DNA from: Bacteroidota bacterium
GTDB taxonomy: Bacteria; Bacteroidota; Bacteroidia; NS11-12g; UBA9320
Assembly: GCA_003485825.1 (NCBI GenBank)
Contig: DNHN01000370.1
Coordinates: forward strand, 1-7,719
Direction of reading: 5' to 3'
DNA length: 7,719 bases
The notes beneath the pieces were generated by a model that worked only from the letters and a program-made list of their open reading frames with translations, was not told the DNA's origin and searched no databases. Position numbers and translations under genes: made by a program. Positions 5,650 through 7,719 of the stretch are shown here, in pieces (the stretch's first letter is position 1; each line of letters starts with the position of its first letter).

Positions 5650-6321
5650 ATGGCAGAAGAGTTTTTACCCTATCACCACCCTGTTTCCTTCTTAGATGAT
5701 CAGGAACTATTACACGCAAGTGATGATTTAAATGAGCTATTTCAAGGCCGGAGATCTGTCCGAGAATTCTCAGACAGACCCATCCCAAAAGGCGTCATTG
5801 ATAACCTAATAAAGATAGCCGCATCTGCCCCTAGTGGAGCTCACAAACAACCATGGACATTTTGCGTGGTATCCTCGGCTGAGTTTAAAAGTAAGATCCG
5901 CGAAGCTGCCGAAAAAGAGGAATTTACTAATTATAACGGTAGAATGAGCCCTGAATGGCTTAAAGATTTGGAGAAATTTGGCACCGATTGGCAAAAGGAC
6001 TTTCTCACCACCGCACCCTATCTCATCATTGTATTCAAAAAGTCCTACGATGTAGAATCCGATGGAGGTAAAGCCAAAAACTACTACGTAAATGAGAGTG
6101 TAGGCATAGCTTGCGGTTTCTTACTCTCTGCCATTCATCAGCTAGGTTTAGTGAGTCTCACACATACTCCAAGCCCTATGAATTTTTTAGCTGAGCTACT
6201 GGATAGACCTGTAAACGAAAAACCTTTTTTACTCATCCCGATAGGCTATCCATCAGAACATGCCACCGTGCCTAACCTAGCACGTAAGCCGTTAGGTGAA
6301 ATTATGTCGAACTATTCGTAA
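5650..6321 (+). CDS. Iodotyrosine-deiodinase-like flavoprotein (nitroreductase superfamily)
   Basis: This 223-residue FMN protein resembles iodotyrosine deiodinase (IYD), which uses reduced FMN to remove halogen from mono- and diiodotyrosine. Residues 34-38 (RRSVR) and the later ARKPLGE (211-217) match the FMN-phosphate contacts. APSGAHKQPWTF (60-71), TAPYLIIVFK (121-130), NESVGIACGFLLSA (148-161) and PIGYPSEHATVPNL (197-210) follow human IYD closely. The lid holds E91, Y95 and K116, at the same mutual spacing as human E157, Y161 and K182, which grip the zwitterion of the amino-acid substrate. Ordinary nitroreductases lack these. Unlike mammalian IYD there is no membrane anchor, so it should be cytosolic. 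A bacterial IYD is known from Haliscomenobacter hydrossis (Saprospiraceae). The true substrate, possibly a halotyrosine, is inferred. ATG 5650 is favoured by promoter position. Confidence 0.85.
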   Translation: MAEEFLPYHHPVSFLDDQELLHASDDLNELFQGRRSVREFSDRPIPKGVIDNLIKIAASAPSGAHKQPWTFCVVSSAEFKSKIREAAEKEEFTNYNGRMSPEWLKDLEKFGTDWQKDFLTTAPYLIIVFKKSYDVESDGGKAKNYYVNESVGIACGFLLSAIHQLGLVSLTHTPSPMNFLAELLDRPVNEKPFLLIPIGYPSEHATVPNLARKPLGEIMSNYS

Positions 6322-6326
6322 ATTTG
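6319..6326 (+). promoter_or_regulatory. -7 promoter box of the biotin carrier gene
   Basis: TAAATTTG matches TAnnTTTG and ends nine bases before the ATG at 6336. Its first three bases are the TAA stop of the deiodinase-like gene. This argues for separate transcription of the biotin carrier. The -33 element is not clear. Confidence 0.5.
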
Positions 6327-6335
6327 CACCCTACA

Positions 6336-6830
6336 ATGGCAAAAATAGAAGTAAACGGGGAGACACTAAATGTGCAACGCACAAATCAAGAACTTTTACT
6401 GAATGAGGAAAGTGTCGCACACGATCTGATTTCTCTGCCAGACGGCACCTTTCATCTCACTGTAGAGAATAAGTCCTACATGATAGCAGTATTAGAAAAA
6501 GATACCGCTACCGGTGCAATGACTCTATCTATAAATGGCCGCGTAGTAAAAACTACCCTTCACAATAAATTAGCAGAACTGCTTAAGCGAATGGGTATGG
6601 AATCTGGTAAGAAAAAACTGAAAGAAATGAAGGCTCCTATGCCAGGATTAGTACTGGAGGTATTAGTAGCTGCTGGAGATACTGTCACAGAGGGTCAGGA
6701 ACTTTTAGTCCTAGAGGCCATGAAAATGGAAAATGGAATAAAATCACCACAAGAAGGGACTATCGCTTCTGTAGAGGTGCAGAAACAAGACAAAGTGGAA
6801 AAAAATCAAATTCTTATAATTTTTGATTAA
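6336..6830 (+). CDS. Biotin carboxyl carrier protein (acyl-CoA carboxylase type)
   Basis: The 164-residue product is a small carrier that holds biotin for carboxyl transfer. The C-terminal biotinyl domain (about 97-164) has APMPG (100-104), the biotinylation site EAMKMENG with K130 and GTIASVEVQKQDKVEKNQIL before the end. The N-terminal 90 residues resemble the region before the biotinyl domain in acetyl/propionyl-CoA carboxylase alpha chains and in the stand-alone carriers of Bacteroidota. I therefore favour a propionyl- or methylmalonyl-type carboxylase over the AccB of the accD enzyme. The usual biotin carboxylase and carboxyltransferase genes are not next to it on either side. ATG 6336 (MAKIEVNG) is chosen because the TTG at 6324 lies inside the -7 box. 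Confidence 0.88.
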   Translation: MAKIEVNGETLNVQRTNQELLLNEESVAHDLISLPDGTFHLTVENKSYMIAVLEKDTATGAMTLSINGRVVKTTLHNKLAELLKRMGMESGKKKLKEMKAPMPGLVLEVLVAAGDTVTEGQELLVLEAMKMENGIKSPQEGTIASVEVQKQDKVEKNQILIIFD

Positions 6831-6904
6831 AAATACCCCTCCCAAAATCTAACGTTCATGCATACTTCATCTTCCTGTAGTAAAACAGTTATAAAAATCA
6901 AGCA

Positions 6905-7719
6905 ATGCAAAAAACACTTACCATTTTACTCGTTCTTTTCACCGCCACACTCTTTGCTCAAAATGACTTAGACCAAGCGAAAGCACAGCTTGCAAAAGCA
7001 AAAACAGACCTTGCATATCACGACTCTCTTGTAAAAGCAGCAAAAGCAAAAGTGGTGGCACTTACGCCTCCCAAATATTGGAAAAAAGGTGGGTTTGCCG
7101 CACTTAACTTCAACTCCCTAGGCCTTACAAACTGGGCTGCTGGTGGTGTTTCCTCCAACTCTATTTCTGCATTGGGCAATATTTACCGAAATTACAAGAA
7201 AGACAAGGTAGAGTGGGTAAATAACCTTGACCTTGCTTATGGATTAATCCAAAATGACGGAGAGACTTTTCGTAAAAATGAAGATAAGATAGACTTCCTG
7301 ACAAAACTAAATTATGGCATCACAAAAAAACTTTCGTACTCTTCATTATTGAACTTCAAATCACAATTTGCTCCTGGCTTTGATTTTACCAACGAAGATG
7401 TTCCGGACGCAGACAGAATAGAAATATCAAAATTTCTTTCTCCAGCATACCTAACTACATCTGTAGGATTCAACTACAATTTCACAGATTATTTATCTGT
7501 ATATTTATCTCCAGCTACGGGTAAATTTACCTTCGTCACGGATGATTCGATAGCTGCTCAACGTGTCTATATTCCTGCTACATTAGACGACGAAGGAGTG
7601 CAGTTTTACAATGACAACTACCGTGCAGAGTTCGGGGCATTACTAAATGCTCGCTTTTCAAAAGATCTTACAGACAAAATCAATCTAACTTCTACACTGA
7701 ACCTATTCTGGAACTATAC
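6905..7719 (+). CDS. DUF3078 family secreted/outer-membrane protein, 3' end cut by window
   Basis: The frame is open from ATG 6905 to the right edge, giving the first 271 residues. Residues 1-18 form a signal peptide with likely cleavage at LFA-QN. Residues 20-54 are a Lys/Ala-rich, probably helical stretch (QAKAQLAKAKTDL and following). The DUF3078 domain then begins at about W59 with features of the family: GLTNWAAGGVSSNS (73-86), KVEWVNNLDLAYGL (101-114), KIDFLTKLNYGI (128-139), LLNFKSQFAPGFDF (148-161), KFLSPAYLTTSVGFNY (176-191) and LSVYLSPATGKFTF (197-210). Alternating polar and hydrophobic strands suggest an outer-membrane beta-barrel. The family is almost confined to Bacteroidota and has no known role. 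The 74 bases upstream are AT-rich and I see no TAnnTTTG box. Confidence 0.87.
   Translation, partial: MQKTLTILLVLFTATLFAQNDLDQAKAQLAKAKTDLAYHDSLVKAAKAKVVALTPPKYWKKGGFAALNFNSLGLTNWAAGGVSSNSISALGNIYRNYKKDKVEWVNNLDLAYGLIQNDGETFRKNEDKIDFLTKLNYGITKKLSYSSLLNFKSQFAPGFDFTNEDVPDADRIEISKFLSPAYLTTSVGFNYNFTDYLSVYLSPATGKFTFVTDDSIAAQRVYIPATLDDEGVQFYNDNYRAEFGALLNARFSKDLTDKINLTSTLNLFWNY

Overview
The window comes from the chromosome of a member of the Bacteroidota, most likely a free-living, aerobic one in or near Flavobacteriia or Saprospiria; I cannot name a genus. The evidence is the gene content (VanZ-like protein, Bacteroidota-type TonB transducer, DUF3078 outer-membrane protein, PadR/PspC pair, stand-alone biotin carrier), AT-rich intergenic DNA, and repeated copies of the Bacteroidota -7 promoter element TAnnTTTG directly before genes.

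Layout. (1) 1-238, minus strand: the 5' part of a GNAT acetyltransferase running off the left edge. (2) 239-360: a divergent promoter region with a -7 box on each strand and a structured accD leader. (3) 361-2775, plus strand: accD, gcvH, a VanZ-like membrane protein and a TonB-type energy transducer, closed by a strong hairpin terminator; the last gene also has its own -7 box. (4) 2776-3054: the gap between convergent genes, with an opposing terminator at each end and about 165 bases between them that I cannot assign. (5) 3055-3924, minus strand: sucD. (6) 3925-4096: a divergent promoter region with a perfect 10-bp inverted repeat around the -33 position of the PadR gene. (7) 4097-5631: a PadR regulator overlapping by ATGA with a PspC-domain membrane protein, a two-gene operon that probably represses itself. 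(8) 5650-6321: an iodotyrosine-deiodinase-like flavoprotein. (9) 6336-6830: a small biotin carrier protein. (10) 6905 to the right edge: a DUF3078 secreted or outer-membrane protein, cut off at its 3' end.

How the genes work together. Most are housekeeping: fatty-acid synthesis (accD), glycine cleavage (gcvH), TCA cycle (sucD), outer-membrane energy transfer (TonB) and a biotin carrier for an acyl-CoA carboxylase. They do not form one pathway. The most interesting points are the deiodinase homologue, which keeps the Glu/Tyr/Lys substrate triad of iodotyrosine deiodinase; the likely PadR operator; three 11-residue repeats and an A10 tract in the PspC protein; and start codons lying only 4-14 bases after -7 boxes. 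I found no CRISPR array, transposon, tRNA or rRNA, and no clear sign of an undescribed multi-gene system.
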